Source: Pseudomonas viridiflava (GTDB lineage Bacteria > Pseudomonadota > Gammaproteobacteria > Pseudomonadales > Pseudomonadaceae). From it: a stretch of 53,488 nucleotides of DNA. Made by a program: the position numbers and the translations under genes. Numbering within the stretch: the stretch's first letter is position 1; each line of letters opens with the position of its first letter. Location of the stretch: assembly GCF_900580675.1 (NCBI RefSeq), contig NZ_UTBG01000141.1:1-53488 (forward strand), read 5' to 3'. Of this stretch, positions 8,752 through 18,091 are shown in pieces. The notes beneath the pieces are model-generated. The model worked only from the letters and a program-made list of their open reading frames with translations, was not told where the DNA came from and searched no databases.

Positions 8752-10191
8752 ATGTCGATACCACGTTTGAAGTCTTACCTATCCATAGTCGCCACGGTAC
8801 TGGTGCTGGGTCAGGCCTTGCCTGCACAAGCAGTCGATTTGCCTGACTTCACCCAATTGGTTGAGCAAGCCTCGCCTGCCGTGGTGAACATCAGTACCAC
8901 GCAGAAGCTGCCGGATCGTAAAGTCTCTAACCAGCAGATGCCGGACCTGGAAGGCCTGCCGCCGATGCTGCGCGAGTTCTTCGAGCGCGGCATGCCGCAA
9001 CCGCGCACCCCGCGTGGCGGTGGTGGTGGCCAGCGTGAAGCACAGTCCCTCGGATCGGGCTTCATCATCTCGCCCGATGGCTATATCCTGACCAACAATC
9101 ACGTGATTGCCGACGCCGACGAGATCCTGGTGCGTCTGGCCGATCGCAGTGAACTCAAAGCCAAACTGGTCGGCACTGACCCACGTTCCGACGTGGCATT
9201 GCTGAAGATCGAAGGCAAGGACCTGCCCGTGCTGAAGCTGGGTAAATCCCAGGACCTGAAAGCCGGGCAATGGGTAGTGGCCATCGGTTCGCCGTTTGGT
9301 TTTGACCACACCGTGACTCAAGGTATTGTCAGCGCCATTGGCCGTAGCTTGCCGAACGAAAACTATGTGCCGTTCATCCAGACCGACGTGCCGATCAACC
9401 CGGGTAACTCCGGTGGTCCGCTGTTCAACCTGGCGGGCGAAGTGGTGGGGATCAACTCGCAGATCTACACCCGCTCCGGTGGTTTCATGGGCGTGTCGTT
9501 CGCCATCCCGATCGACGTGGCCATGGATGTTTCCAACCAATTGAAAACCGGTGGCAAGGTCAGCCGTGGTTGGTTGGGTGTCGTAATCCAGGAAGTGAAC
9601 AAAGACCTGGCTGAATCCTTCGGCCTCGACAAGCCAGCCGGTGCACTGGTTGCGCAGATCCAGGATGACGGCCCGGCTGCCAAAGGTGGCCTGCAAGTGG
9701 GCGACGTGATCCTGAGCATGAACGGCCAGCCGATCGTTATGTCGGCCGACCTTCCTCATTTGGTGGGCGCACTCAAGGCCGGCAGCAAAGCCAAGCTGGA
9801 AGTGATCCGTGAGGGCAAGCGCCAGACCGTTGAGCTGACCGTCGGTGCCATCCCTGAAGAGGGCGCCACCCTCGATGCACTGGGCAACGCCAAGCCAGGC
9901 GCCGAGCGCAGCAGCAATCGCCTGGGCATTGCCGTGGCCGAGCTGACCGATGAACAGAAGAAGAGCTTCGACCTCAAGAGCGGTGTAGTGATCAAGGAAG
10001 TGCAGGACGGCCCGGCCTCCCTGATCGGCCTGCAGCCGGGCGACGTGATCACTCATCTGAACAATCAGGCGATTGACTCCACCAAACAGTTCACCGACAT
10101 CGCCAAGGCGTTGCCGAAGAATCGTTCGGTGTCGATGCGCGTGCTGCGTCAAGGACGCGCCAGCTTCATCACCTTCAAGCTGGCTGAGTAA
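8752..10191 (+). CDS. mucD: Periplasmic serine endoprotease MucD (DegP/HtrA family)
   Basis: Do-like protease/chaperone of 479 residues that clears misfolded periplasmic proteins and so dampens AlgU activation. The signal peptide ends at ALPAQA (residue 27). The trypsin-like domain shows the triad His-117 (TNNHVI), Asp-147 (RSDVALLKI) and Ser-220 (NPGNSGGPLFN). Two PDZ domains follow, at about 265-350 and 390-470. A glycine-rich linker (PRGGGGGQ) lies near residue 90, in the position of the LA loop. The conserved mucC is missing before it. Confidence 0.95.
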   Translation: MSIPRLKSYLSIVATVLVLGQALPAQAVDLPDFTQLVEQASPAVVNISTTQKLPDRKVSNQQMPDLEGLPPMLREFFERGMPQPRTPRGGGGGQREAQSLGSGFIISPDGYILTNNHVIADADEILVRLADRSELKAKLVGTDPRSDVALLKIEGKDLPVLKLGKSQDLKAGQWVVAIGSPFGFDHTVTQGIVSAIGRSLPNENYVPFIQTDVPINPGNSGGPLFNLAGEVVGINSQIYTRSGGFMGVSFAIPIDVAMDVSNQLKTGGKVSRGWLGVVIQEVNKDLAESFGLDKPAGALVAQIQDDGPAAKGGLQVGDVILSMNGQPIVMSADLPHLVGALKAGSKAKLEVIREGKRQTVELTVGAIPEEGATLDALGNAKPGAERSSNRLGIAVAELTDEQKKSFDLKSGVVIKEVQDGPASLIGLQPGDVITHLNNQAIDSTKQFTDIAKALPKNRSVSMRVLRQGRASFITFKLAE

Positions 10192-10205
10192 TCCTGTAGT
10201 CCAAT

Positions 10206-10245
10206 AAAAAGCCCCGCTTTCGTTTAACGAAGGCGGGGCTTTTTT
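10206..10245 (+). terminator. Bidirectional terminator between mucD and bepA
   Basis: GCCCCGCTTTCGT (10211-10223), loop TTA and ACGAAGGCGGGGC (10227-10239) form a 13-pair stem with one G-T pair. It is flanked by A5 on the left and T6 on the right, so it can stop transcription from both the mucD side and the convergent bepA side. Confidence 0.9.
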
Positions 10246-10258
10246 GTGTGCGGCCGGT

Positions 10259-11692
10259 TTAGCTCATCATCCCTTTTACCAGGCGTTCCTGTTCGATCAG
10301 CTCACGCTGGCGTGCATCAATGCGTGACGACAGTGGGAAGTTATTGCCGGCACGACGCTTGGCAAAGTCCAACTGCTGGATGGCCTGCTGGAAGTCGCCG
10401 ACCAATGCAAAGTACTCGGCGCGTGCCTGGTGCAAACCAATGATGTTGCCCGACTGGCCGCGCGTTTCGGCAACCTGGTACCACACATCTGGATCGTCCG
10501 GGCGAGACTTGAGCAAACCGTCCAGGGCCTTTTCGGCATCGGCGGTGCGGTTCTGTTTGAGCAGGAGGTCCACTCTAATTTGGTTCAGCGGGTAGTTGCC
10601 GGGGTATTGGGTCAACATCCGATCGGTGCGCTGTTGCGCATCCGGCAGCTTGTTGTTGTCGATGTCGAGCTGGATCAACGCCAGGTTGTAGGTGATATCG
10701 TTGGGCGCCTTGGCCAGCAACGGCGCGAGGTTTTCCCGTGCTTGCTTGAATTGAGACCCTTTGATCTGGGCGATGGCCAAGCCATAGCGCGCCACATCAT
10801 TTTTTGGGTTCTCGTCCAGTTGCGCCTGGAAACGCTTGGCGGCAAGGCCTGAGGTGTCCTCGTATTGCAACTGCACTCGGGCGCGAATCAGTTGATAGCG
10901 CAGGCTATCTTCCTTGCCGCCTGGCTTGGACTGCTCGGCGCGGTTACGGGTGTCGGCGATCCGCGATTCGGTCACCGGGTGAGTCAGCAGAAACTCCGGT
11001 GGCTTGGCGTCAAAGCGATATTGGCGCCCCAGACGCTCGAACATGGCTGGCATGGAACGTGGATCGTAGCCGGCTTTCTCCAGGTTGAGGATGCCGATAC
11101 GGTCGGCCTCTTGTTCATTCTGGCGAGAGAACCGTCGTTGTTCCTGAATTGCAGCAGCCTGGGTGCCGGCAATTGCGGCAATCCCCGCGTCGCCTGCACC
11201 GGCTGCGGCGGCGATAATGCCGCCCAGCAGCGCGGCCATCATCGGCAGCTGCATACGCTGTTGCGCTTCAACCCCGCGCGCAAAGTGGCGTTGAGACAAA
11301 TGGGCCAATTCGTGCGCGAGCACCGAGGCGTATTCGCCTTCGGTCTGCGCATTCAGGAACAAGCCGCCGTTCACGCCTACGATGCCACCGGGCGCGGCAA
11401 AAGCATTCAACTGCGGGCTGTTGATCAGGATAAACTCCAGGCGCCGGTCATTGACCTGGCTGGTCTCTACCAGCTTGTACACGCTGGTTTCGACGTAATC
11501 CTTGAGCTGCGGGTCGTTGAGCTGCGAGACCTGGCCCCGCAGGTAAGCCAGCCATGCGCGGCCCAACTGGTATTCCTGTTGTGGCGAGACAATGGCAGAA
11601 CTGGCGTCGCCAAGTGACGGCAGGTCGTCAGCGAAGCCCGGGGAGGCCAGCAGGCAAGCCAGCGTCAGCAGGGTAGGGCGCAAAAAAGTCAT
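10259..11692 (-). CDS. bepA: M48 family periplasmic metalloprotease BepA-like
   Basis: Protein of 477 residues with a signal peptide ending near SPGFA (residue 21). The zinc site is clear: HELAH with His-127, Glu-128 and His-131, and the third ligand Glu-195 in EQEAD. The second half is built of TPR repeats (for example NDVARYGLAIAQIKG and DPDVWYQVAETRG). E. coli BepA assists or degrades stalled outer-membrane proteins such as LptD at the BAM complex, and the same role is likely here. It sits near bamC and mucD, a cluster of envelope quality-control genes. It is divergent from tusA. Confidence 0.9.
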   Translation of the reverse strand: MTFLRPTLLTLACLLASPGFADDLPSLGDASSAIVSPQQEYQLGRAWLAYLRGQVSQLNDPQLKDYVETSVYKLVETSQVNDRRLEFILINSPQLNAFAAPGGIVGVNGGLFLNAQTEGEYASVLAHELAHLSQRHFARGVEAQQRMQLPMMAALLGGIIAAAAGAGDAGIAAIAGTQAAAIQEQRRFSRQNEQEADRIGILNLEKAGYDPRSMPAMFERLGRQYRFDAKPPEFLLTHPVTESRIADTRNRAEQSKPGGKEDSLRYQLIRARVQLQYEDTSGLAAKRFQAQLDENPKNDVARYGLAIAQIKGSQFKQARENLAPLLAKAPNDITYNLALIQLDIDNNKLPDAQQRTDRMLTQYPGNYPLNQIRVDLLLKQNRTADAEKALDGLLKSRPDDPDVWYQVAETRGQSGNIIGLHQARAEYFALVGDFQQAIQQLDFAKRRAGNNFPLSSRIDARQRELIEQERLVKGMMS

Positions 11693-11788
11693 GCACAGAG
11701 CCTTTCGACAAAGAGCTTACTGTAGCCGGACACTGAGCTTCGGACCAGATATTCTAAGCAACCCGAACGCGTGCCCGGAGTACAAAAC

Positions 11789-12028
11789 ATGACCGACGCT
11801 GTAGCCTTTGACGCCGAGCTCGATGCCAGCGGCCTCAATTGCCCGTTGCCTTTGCTCAAGGCCAAGCTGGAACTCAACCGGTTAGCCAGTGGTGCAGTGC
11901 TCAAGGTAATCGCCACCGACGCGGGCTCCCAGCGTGATTTCCGCACGTTTGCCAAGTTGGCGGGGCACACTCTGTTGCATGAAGAAGACGCCGCGGGTGT
12001 GTACCGTTACTGGTTGCGCAAGGCCTGA
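11789..12028 (+). CDS. tusA: TusA family sulfurtransferase
   Basis: Small protein of 79 residues with the TusA/SirA/YedF fold. The signature NCPLPLLKAK places the sulfur-carrying cysteine at residue 18 within CPxP. Family members shuttle persulfide sulfur, for instance to tRNA thiolation, though several paralogues exist and the exact partner is not shown. ATG 11789 is used because it gives the family's usual short N-terminus; GTG/TTG starts upstream would add an unconserved stretch. The PerM-like gene follows 31 bases later. Confidence 0.82.
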   Translation: MTDAVAFDAELDASGLNCPLPLLKAKLELNRLASGAVLKVIATDAGSQRDFRTFAKLAGHTLLHEEDAAGVYRYWLRKA

Positions 12029-12059
12029 ACCGTTCGCCCCCACCACCCGAGGTTGATTG

Positions 12060-13130
12060 ATGTTCAAAGTGTTACGAGACTGGATCCAGCGCTATTTCTC
12101 CGATGAGGAAGCTGTGGTGCTGGCGGTCCTGCTGTTTCTGGCCTTTACGGCCGTGCTCACCTTGGGTGGCATGCTGGCGCCGGTATTGGCGGGGATGGTG
12201 CTGGCTTACCTGATGCAGGGGCTGGTCACCACCCTGGAGCGCCTGCGTTTGCCGGGCGGTGTCGCGGTCGGGCTGGTGTTTGCCCTGTTCATGGGGTTGC
12301 TGGTGGTGTTTGTCGTGGTGGTGCTGCCATTGCTGTGGCACCAGTTGATTACGCTGTTCAACGAATTGCCGGGCATGCTCGCCAAGTGGCAATCGCTGTT
12401 GCTGCTTTTGCCGGAGCGATATCCGCACCTGGTGTCGGATGAGCAAGTGTTGCAGGCCATTGAAGTGGCGCGCGGCGAGATCGGAAAGTTCGGGCAATGG
12501 GCACTGACGTTTTCCCTGTCCAGCCTGCCGCTGCTGGTCAACATCATGATCTACCTGGTGCTGGTGCCGATCCTGGTGTTTTTCTTCCTCAAGGACCGCG
12601 CAATGATCGGCCGCTGGGTGCGCGGCTATCTGCCGCGTGAGCGCGCGCTGATTACGCGAGTAGCCGAAGAGATGAACCGGCAGATTGCCAACTACATCCG
12701 CGGCAAGGTCATCGAGATCATTATCTGCGGCGGCGTCACCTACATTGCCTTTATAGCCCTGGACCTCAACTACGCGGCGCTGCTGGCTCTGCTGGTAGGC
12801 ATTTCGGTAGTGGTGCCGTATGTCGGCGCGGTGGTGGTGACGGTGCCGGTGACGTTGATCGCGCTGTTCCAGTGGGGCTGGAGCGACCAGTTCATCTACC
12901 TGATGGCGGTATACGGGATTATCCAGACGCTGGATGGCAACGTACTGGTGCCGTTGCTGTTCTCGGAGGCAGTCAACCTGCACCCGGTGGCGATTATCTG
13001 CGCGGTGTTGTTGTTTGGTGGGCTGTGGGGGTTCTGGGGCGTGTTCTTTGCGATTCCCCTGGCGACGCTGTTCAAGGCGGTGCTGGATGCGTGGCCGCGG
13101 CAAGAACCGGTGGTTGCGCCTTTGTTGTGA
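12060..13130 (+). CDS. AI-2E/PerM family membrane transporter
   Basis: Integral membrane protein of 356 residues with about eight helices in the PerM arrangement: two N-terminal pairs (LAVLLFLAFTAVLTLGGML, VGLVFALFMGLLVVFVVVV), a soluble middle part, and a C-terminal bundle with the family motif PYVGAVVVTVPV and the conserved G-rich end GGLWGFWGVFFAIPLATLFK. Members export small molecules or sodium; the substrate of this one is unknown, and autoinducer-2 export should not be assumed. In Pseudomonas a PerM gene commonly sits beside tusA and bcp, as here. Confidence 0.85.
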   Translation: MFKVLRDWIQRYFSDEEAVVLAVLLFLAFTAVLTLGGMLAPVLAGMVLAYLMQGLVTTLERLRLPGGVAVGLVFALFMGLLVVFVVVVLPLLWHQLITLFNELPGMLAKWQSLLLLLPERYPHLVSDEQVLQAIEVARGEIGKFGQWALTFSLSSLPLLVNIMIYLVLVPILVFFFLKDRAMIGRWVRGYLPRERALITRVAEEMNRQIANYIRGKVIEIIICGGVTYIAFIALDLNYAALLALLVGISVVVPYVGAVVVTVPVTLIALFQWGWSDQFIYLMAVYGIIQTLDGNVLVPLLFSEAVNLHPVAIICAVLLFGGLWGFWGVFFAIPLATLFKAVLDAWPRQEPVVAPLL

Positions 13131-13135
13131 CGGGT

Positions 13136-13160
13136 TGGGGCGAACCCAGTGTTCGCCCCA
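13136..13160 (+). terminator. Hairpin between convergent perM-like gene and bcp
   Basis: TGGGGCGAAC (13136-13145), loop CCAGT and GTTCGCCCCA (13151-13160) form a perfect ten-pair stem between two convergent genes. The tails are only weakly T-rich, so termination strength is uncertain, but position and symmetry suit a bidirectional terminator. Confidence 0.7.
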
Positions 13161-13168
13161 CTTGTGAT

Positions 13169-13642
13169 TCAAGCGTTGTGCAATGCCTGTGCTGCCGCCA
13201 GAACAGTATCCACATGCCCTGGCACTTTCACGCCGCGCCATTCCTGGCGCAACACGCCCTGACTGTCGATCAGGAAAGTGCTGCGGTCCACGCCCAGATA
13301 TTCCTTGCCGTACAACTTCTTCAACTTGATCACGTCAAACAGCTGGCAAACCGCTTCGTCCTTGTCGCTGATCAGCTCGAAGGGAAACGCCTGCTTGCCT
13401 TTGAAATTCTCGTGGGACTTCACGCTGTCGCGCGACACGCCGAACACCTCGGTGTTGGCAGCCTTGAACGCTGCATAGTGGTCACGAAAGCCCTGGCCTT
13501 CGGTAGTGCAGCCAGGGGTGCTGTCCTTCGGATAGAAGTAGATCACCACTTGCTTGCCCTTGAGGGCTGCGAGGCTGAAGGTCTGGCCGCTGGTGGCCTG
13601 CGCTTCGAAATCGGCGACGGGTTTGTCGATGACTACAGCCAT
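13169..13642 (-). CDS. bcp: Thioredoxin-dependent peroxiredoxin Bcp (PrxQ type)
   Basis: Cytoplasmic peroxidase of 157 residues that reduces hydrogen peroxide and organic peroxides. The motif PxxxTxxC is present as PKDSTPGC, with the peroxidatic cysteine at residue 45. The second cysteine found five residues later in E. coli Bcp is absent here (CTTEGQ), so this is a one-cysteine type or uses another residue such as the Cys in EAVCQLF. It is followed on the same strand by nothing close, and gcvR lies 10 bases upstream, so gcvR-bcp form an operon, a known Pseudomonas arrangement. Confidence 0.92.
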   Translation of the reverse strand: MAVVIDKPVADFEAQATSGQTFSLAALKGKQVVIYFYPKDSTPGCTTEGQGFRDHYAAFKAANTEVFGVSRDSVKSHENFKGKQAFPFELISDKDEAVCQLFDVIKLKKLYGKEYLGVDRSTFLIDSQGVLRQEWRGVKVPGHVDTVLAAAQALHNA

Positions 13643-13652
13643 GAAAGCTTCC

Positions 13653-14213
13653 TTACATTGGGTTCTGTGGGCGCCAAGGCTCGATCAGCGCGTCGAGGTT
13701 CAAGGCATCGGCAAAGTCCAGGAACTGGTCGCGCAGCCAACTGATCTGCACGCCGGCCGGCAGGGTCACGGTGAACGTGGCGTTGAGCATGGTGCCGCCG
13801 GTCTGCGGGGCCTGGTAGGTGTCGCAGGTCAGGTTTTCCAGCTCGACGTTATGGTCGATGAAAAACTGACACAGCTCATTGACGATGTCCGAGCGGTAGG
13901 CCGAGCTGACATAGGCCACGTAAGGCAGGGCTTGCGGACGGTTCTCCAGGGCAGCGCTGCGCACAACGTTGACGGTGAAATCGTGCTTCTTCGCCAGGCC
14001 CGGCAGGCCGGTTTCCAGGCGCGCCAGGGCGTCCCAGGTGCCGGAAATCTGCAGCACCAGCGCGCTGCACTCGCCATGGCGGGTCAGGCGGGAGGTTACG
14101 ACGGCGCAGCGGTTTTCATGGCTGGCGCGGCACAGGACGTTCGTCAGCTCCATGGGGTTGGCGCCGAGGGCACTGATAACAAGGAATTGTTCGCGAACTG
14201 TGGGGGTGGACAT
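13653..14213 (-). CDS. gcvR: Glycine cleavage system transcriptional repressor GcvR-like
   Basis: Protein of 186 residues with two ACT domains, at about residues 9-80 and 95-172. The opening REQFLVISALGANPMELTNVL is a typical regulatory ACT start. In E. coli GcvR binds GcvA and glycine to repress gcvTHP; in Pseudomonas the target is not proven. There is no DNA-binding domain, so it must act through a partner. It is divergent from dapA and co-directional with bcp. Confidence 0.85.
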   Translation of the reverse strand: MSTPTVREQFLVISALGANPMELTNVLCRASHENRCAVVTSRLTRHGECSALVLQISGTWDALARLETGLPGLAKKHDFTVNVVRSAALENRPQALPYVAYVSSAYRSDIVNELCQFFIDHNVELENLTCDTYQAPQTGGTMLNATFTVTLPAGVQISWLRDQFLDFADALNLDALIEPWRPQNPM

Positions 14214-14486
14214 GCAGCCTTCCTAAAACGATGAGCGGTCGATACTGTGAGGGCTGTATCGATCAAAGGATGAAGGGTAGCGAAAAGCGTCGCCAAGGGA
14301 TAGGAGGTGGCGTTTTCATTGTGTGAACGGGCGATTTTTCCGGTGCTCTCACCCGCGCTTTGGCTCAATGATGGCATTGCCTGTCGTTTAGTTGGCCCAG
14401 AACGCATCGTCAGGCGGTACTTCGCTTGTACAAGCATCTTGGCGCCAGTACCATTACGGCTCTCTTTTTCCGGCAGGAGCGGTTGC

Positions 14487-15365
14487 ATGATTGCGGGCAG
14501 TATGGTGGCACTGGTCACACCCATGGATGCACAAGGTCATCTCGACTGGGACAGCCTTGGCAAACTGGTGGACTTCCACCTGCAAGAAGGCACCAACGCC
14601 ATCGTGGCGGTCGGCACCACCGGTGAGTCGGCCACCCTCGATGTGGAAGAACACATCCAGGTCATCGAATTCGTGGTCAAGCGTGTCGCGGGCCGAATCG
14701 CCGTGATCGCCGGTACGGGCGCCAACTCGACGCGTGAAGCGATCGAGCTGACCAAAAACGCCAAGAAGGCCGGCGCCGATGCCTGCCTGCTGGTGACCCC
14801 GTACTACAACAAGCCGACCCAGGAAGGCCTGTACCAGCATTTCCGCACCATCGCCGAAGCCGTTGATATCCCGCAGATCCTCTACAACGTTCCCGGCCGC
14901 ACCGCGTGCGATATGAAGGCGGAGACCGTGATTCGGCTGTCTAGCGTGCCGAACATCATCGGCATCAAGGAAGCCACCGGTGACCTTCAGCGCGCCAAGG
15001 ACATCCTGGCCGGTGTGAGCAGCGACTTTCTCCTGTACTCGGGTGACGACGCCACCGCTGTCGAGCTGATCCTGCTGGGCGGCAAGGGCAACATCTCCGT
15101 GACGGCCAACGTGGCCCCGCGTGCCATGAGTGACATGTGCGCCGCCGCCATCGCCGGCGATGCCGTGACCGCCCGCGCGATCCACGAGAAGCTGATGCCG
15201 CTCAACAAGACACTGTTTATCGAATCCAACCCTATTCCCGTGAAATGGGCGCTGTTTGAGATGGGCCTGATGCCGGACGGTATCCGTCTGCCGCTCACCC
15301 GTCTCAGCGAAGCCTGTCACGAACCGCTGCGACAGGCCCTGCGCCAGTCCGGCGTCCTGGTTTAA
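14487..15365 (+). CDS. dapA: 4-hydroxy-tetrahydrodipicolinate synthase
   Basis: Enzyme of 292 residues that condenses pyruvate with aspartate semialdehyde in lysine and diaminopimelate synthesis. The (beta/alpha)8 barrel signatures are intact: GTTGES, Tyr-133 in YNVPGRTA, and the Schiff-base Lys-161 in GIKEATGD. The length equals E. coli DapA. ATG 14487 is preferred because a GCAGGAG binding site precedes it; the frame extends further upstream without family similarity. It leads the run dapA-bamC-MBL hydrolase-purC. Confidence 0.97.
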   Translation: MIAGSMVALVTPMDAQGHLDWDSLGKLVDFHLQEGTNAIVAVGTTGESATLDVEEHIQVIEFVVKRVAGRIAVIAGTGANSTREAIELTKNAKKAGADACLLVTPYYNKPTQEGLYQHFRTIAEAVDIPQILYNVPGRTACDMKAETVIRLSSVPNIIGIKEATGDLQRAKDILAGVSSDFLLYSGDDATAVELILLGGKGNISVTANVAPRAMSDMCAAAIAGDAVTARAIHEKLMPLNKTLFIESNPIPVKWALFEMGLMPDGIRLPLTRLSEACHEPLRQALRQSGVLV

Positions 15366-15382
15366 TTGAGGAAGCACTACGC

Positions 15383-16504
15383 ATGAAGCGATTGGCCGGA
15401 CTTTCCGCACTTGCCTTGATTATCTCCAGCACCAGTGGCTGCGGTTGGATCTGGGGGCCGGAAGGCTACTTCCGTGACCGCGGCAGCGATTACCTGGAAG
15501 CGCAACCCACCAAACCGATGGAATTGCCGCCGGGCGTCAACGTCGCCAAGCGTCTCGACCCATTGCTGCCGATTCCACGCAACGTAGCCGACGACACCAC
15601 CGAGGGTGAGTACGTGGTGCCACGTCCACAGCCGATCGCGGCCGTGGCGGATGCCAGTGACTACAGCCTGCAGAAGAGCGGTGACTCACGCTGGATCATG
15701 GCGCAGCGCCCACCTGCCGAAGTCTGGCCGGTGGCAGTGCAGTTCTTCCAGGACAACGGTTTCCGCATTGAAGAGCAGCGCCCGCAGACCGGTGAGTTCA
15801 CCACTGCATGGCAGCAGGGCAGCGAGCTGTCGGCCACCATGGCCAAGCGCATGCAAGCCAGTGGTGTAGCCGCCGACAGCGAAGCCCGTGTGCGTGTGCG
15901 CATCGAGCCTGGCGTGCAGCGCAATACCAGTGAAGTCTATGTGGTCAGCGCCGAGCGCCCGGCCGGCAGTACTGCCAACGTCGATTTCACCAACCGCTCG
16001 GTCAACACCGGGGTCGATTCGGCACTGGTCGACGAGATGCTCGCCAGCATGAGCCGTATCTCCGAGAAGGGTGGTTCCGTTTCCCTGCTCGCCGCGCGCG
16101 ATTACGACACCCCGAGCCGCGTCAGCCTTACCGAAGACGGCAGCGGCAACGTGGTGCTGAACCTGGGTGAAGACCTCGACCGTGCCTGGGCCAGTGTCGG
16201 CCGCGCCCTGGAGCAAGGCCCTTGGCGTGTTGAAGACATCAACATCAACCGCAGCCTGGGCCTGTACTACATCAACGTGGCCGAAAAAGCCGAGCGCAAA
16301 GACGACGAGCCAGGTTTCTTCGGCAAATTGTTCGGCAGTACGCCGACCAAGGAAGAAATCGAAACCCGCGCCGAGCGTTATCAGGTTCGCCTGAGCAAGG
16401 TCGGCGAAAACGTGCAGGTCACCGTCGAGAAAAACATCAATACCGTTGCGCCGGCTGAAACAGCGCGCAAAGTATTGGGCGTGATTCAGGACAACCTGGG
16501 CTGA
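15383..16504 (+). CDS. bamC: Outer membrane protein assembly factor BamC (NlpB)
   Basis: Lipoprotein of 373 residues, part of the BAM complex that inserts beta-barrel proteins. The signal peptide ends in the lipobox STSGC, with the lipidated Cys-20, and an unstructured segment follows that in E. coli wraps BamD. Two helix-grip domains come next, with the conserved start PPAEVWPVAVQFFQDNGF. It starts 17 bases after dapA, the same order as in E. coli (dapA-nlpB), where purC is also close. Confidence 0.93.
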   Translation: MKRLAGLSALALIISSTSGCGWIWGPEGYFRDRGSDYLEAQPTKPMELPPGVNVAKRLDPLLPIPRNVADDTTEGEYVVPRPQPIAAVADASDYSLQKSGDSRWIMAQRPPAEVWPVAVQFFQDNGFRIEEQRPQTGEFTTAWQQGSELSATMAKRMQASGVAADSEARVRVRIEPGVQRNTSEVYVVSAERPAGSTANVDFTNRSVNTGVDSALVDEMLASMSRISEKGGSVSLLAARDYDTPSRVSLTEDGSGNVVLNLGEDLDRAWASVGRALEQGPWRVEDININRSLGLYYINVAEKAERKDDEPGFFGKLFGSTPTKEEIETRAERYQVRLSKVGENVQVTVEKNINTVAPAETARKVLGVIQDNLG

Positions 16505-16508
16505 TCGA

Positions 16509-17267
16509 ATGCGTTTTGCCGTTCTCGGCAGCGGTAGCCAAGGGAACGGCACGCTGGTCGCTCATGACGACACGTACGTGCTGGTGGATTGTGGTTTCTC
16601 GTTACGGGAAACCGAGCGGCGCCTGCTGCGCCTGGGGGTTCACCCCGCGCAGCTGAGCGCGATTCTGGTGACCCACGAACATGCCGACCACGTGCATGGC
16701 GTGGGTTTGCTGTCTCGGCGCTACAATCTTCCGGTGTACCTCAGTCGCGGCACTCTGCGCGGGATGCGCAAACCCATTGAACCCGCAGGTTTCCTGGCGG
16801 GTGGCGAAACGTTGCAGATTGGTGCATTGAGCATCGATGTGATTGCCGTGGCGCACGACGCCCAGGAGCCGACGCAGTACGTATTCAGTGATGGAGAGCG
16901 GCGTTTCGGCGTGCTTACCGACCTGGGTTCTTACTGCGCCAAAGTGCTGGACGGTTACCGGAACCTCGATGCGTTGATGATCGAATCCAACCATTGCCGG
17001 GATCTGCTGGCTCGCGGTCACTACCCGACCTTTCTCAAGCAGCGGGTCGGCGGTCAATTTGGACATTTGAACAACCACCAGGCGGCGTACCTGGTGTACG
17101 AGTTGGGCTGGCAAGACCTGCAACACCTGGTCCTGGCCCACTTGAGCAGCAAGAACAACCTGCCGACGCTTGCCCGGCAATGTTTTGTCGACACCCTCGG
17201 GTGCGACCCGGACTGGCTGCAACTGGCCGATCAAGATTCAGGGCTCGACTGGCGACATATCGCCTAG
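16509..17267 (+). CDS. MBL fold metallo-hydrolase (YycJ-like)
   Basis: Soluble protein of 252 residues with the metallo-beta-lactamase fold. The metal-binding motif HxHxDH is intact as HEHADH (residues 56-61), and further ligands fit VAHDAQEP and ESNHCRD. The N-terminus MRFAVLGSGSQGNGTLV is characteristic of the YycJ/WalJ group. In Firmicutes that group is linked to cell-wall and DNA metabolism; its role in Pseudomonas is unknown. It lies 4 bases after bamC and 27 before purC, so it is part of the same unit. Confidence 0.85.
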   Translation: MRFAVLGSGSQGNGTLVAHDDTYVLVDCGFSLRETERRLLRLGVHPAQLSAILVTHEHADHVHGVGLLSRRYNLPVYLSRGTLRGMRKPIEPAGFLAGGETLQIGALSIDVIAVAHDAQEPTQYVFSDGERRFGVLTDLGSYCAKVLDGYRNLDALMIESNHCRDLLARGHYPTFLKQRVGGQFGHLNNHQAAYLVYELGWQDLQHLVLAHLSSKNNLPTLARQCFVDTLGCDPDWLQLADQDSGLDWRHIA

Positions 17268-17294
17268 CCCACCTCACTCAAAGCGGAGCCCATC

Positions 17295-18008
17295 ATGGAA
17301 AAACGTGAAGAACTCTACCGCGGCAAAGCCAAGTCGGTGTACAAGACCGACGACGCCAACCGCCTGATCCTGCTGTTTCGCAACGACACCTCGGCGTTCG
17401 ACGGCAAGCGCATCGAACAACTTGATCGCAAAGGCATGGTGAACAACAAGTTCAACGCCTTCATCATGCAGAAACTCGAAGAGGCCGGCGTTCCGACCCA
17501 ATTCGACAAGCTGCTGGGCGACAACGAGTGCCTGGTCAAGAAGCTCGACATGATCCCGGTTGAATGTGTCGTGCGTAACTATGCCGCCGGCAGCCTGGTC
17601 AAGCGCCTCGGCGTGGAAGAGGGGCTCAAGCTCAACCCTTACACCTTCGAACTGTTCCTGAAGGACGACGCCAAGGGCGACCCGTTCATCAACGAATCCC
17701 ACGTCGTGGCGTTCGGTTGGGGCACCGCTGAGCAACTGGCCCGCATGAAGGAGTTGTCCCTCAAGGTCAACGACGTGCTGACCAAGTTGTTCGACGACGC
17801 CGGTCTGCTGCTGGTCGACTTCAAGCTGGAATTCGGTGTATTCCACGACGGCTCCATCGTTTTGGGCGACGAGTTCAGCCCGGACGGTTGCCGCCTGTGG
17901 GACAAGGACACCAAGAAGAAGATGGACAAAGACCGCTTCCGCCAGGGCCTCGGTGACGTGATCGAAGCCTACGAGGAAGTCGCCAATCGTCTCGGCGTAC
18001 CGCTTTAA
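17295..18008 (+). CDS. purC: Phosphoribosylaminoimidazole-succinocarboxamide synthase
   Basis: SAICAR synthetase of 237 residues that joins aspartate to CAIR in purine synthesis, using ATP. The N-terminal [13 protein letters not shown] is the ATP-binding start, and the family signatures [17 protein letters not shown] and [14 protein letters not shown] are complete. The length matches the short bacterial form. It closes the dapA-bamC-MBL-purC run and is followed by tRNA-Ser after an 83-base gap. Confidence 0.97.
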   Translation: MEKREELYRGKAKSVYKTDDANRLILLFRNDTSAFDGKRIEQLDRKGMVNNKFNAFIMQKLEEAGVPTQFDKLLGDNECLVKKLDMIPVECVVRNYAAGSLVKRLGVEEGLKLNPYTFELFLKDDAKGDPFINESHVVAFGWGTAEQLARMKELSLKVNDVLTKLFDDAGLLLVDFKLEFGVFHDGSIVLGDEFSPDGCRLWDKDTKKKMDKDRFRQGLGDVIEAYEEVANRLGVPL

Positions 18009-18091
18009 TCGACGCAAGCATCTGATAGCACGGAAAAAAATCGCTTTTGGGGTTTGCTTCCACGAAACAGACTGTTATGATGCGCGCCGTT

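Noticed and set aside
8550..8770. Short frames in the mucB-mucD gap considered as a remnant of mucC
   Set aside because: No membrane helices and no MucC likeness; they also overlap the mucD start and contain the hairpin.
8779..10152. Open frame of 457 codons opposite mucD
   Set aside because: Composition-driven antisense frame, His- and Gln-rich, without domains; mucD is certain.
12072..13241. Frame opposite the PerM-like gene, very rich in Gln, His and Arg
   Set aside because: Typical antisense of a membrane-protein gene with many Leu/Val codons; no family likeness.
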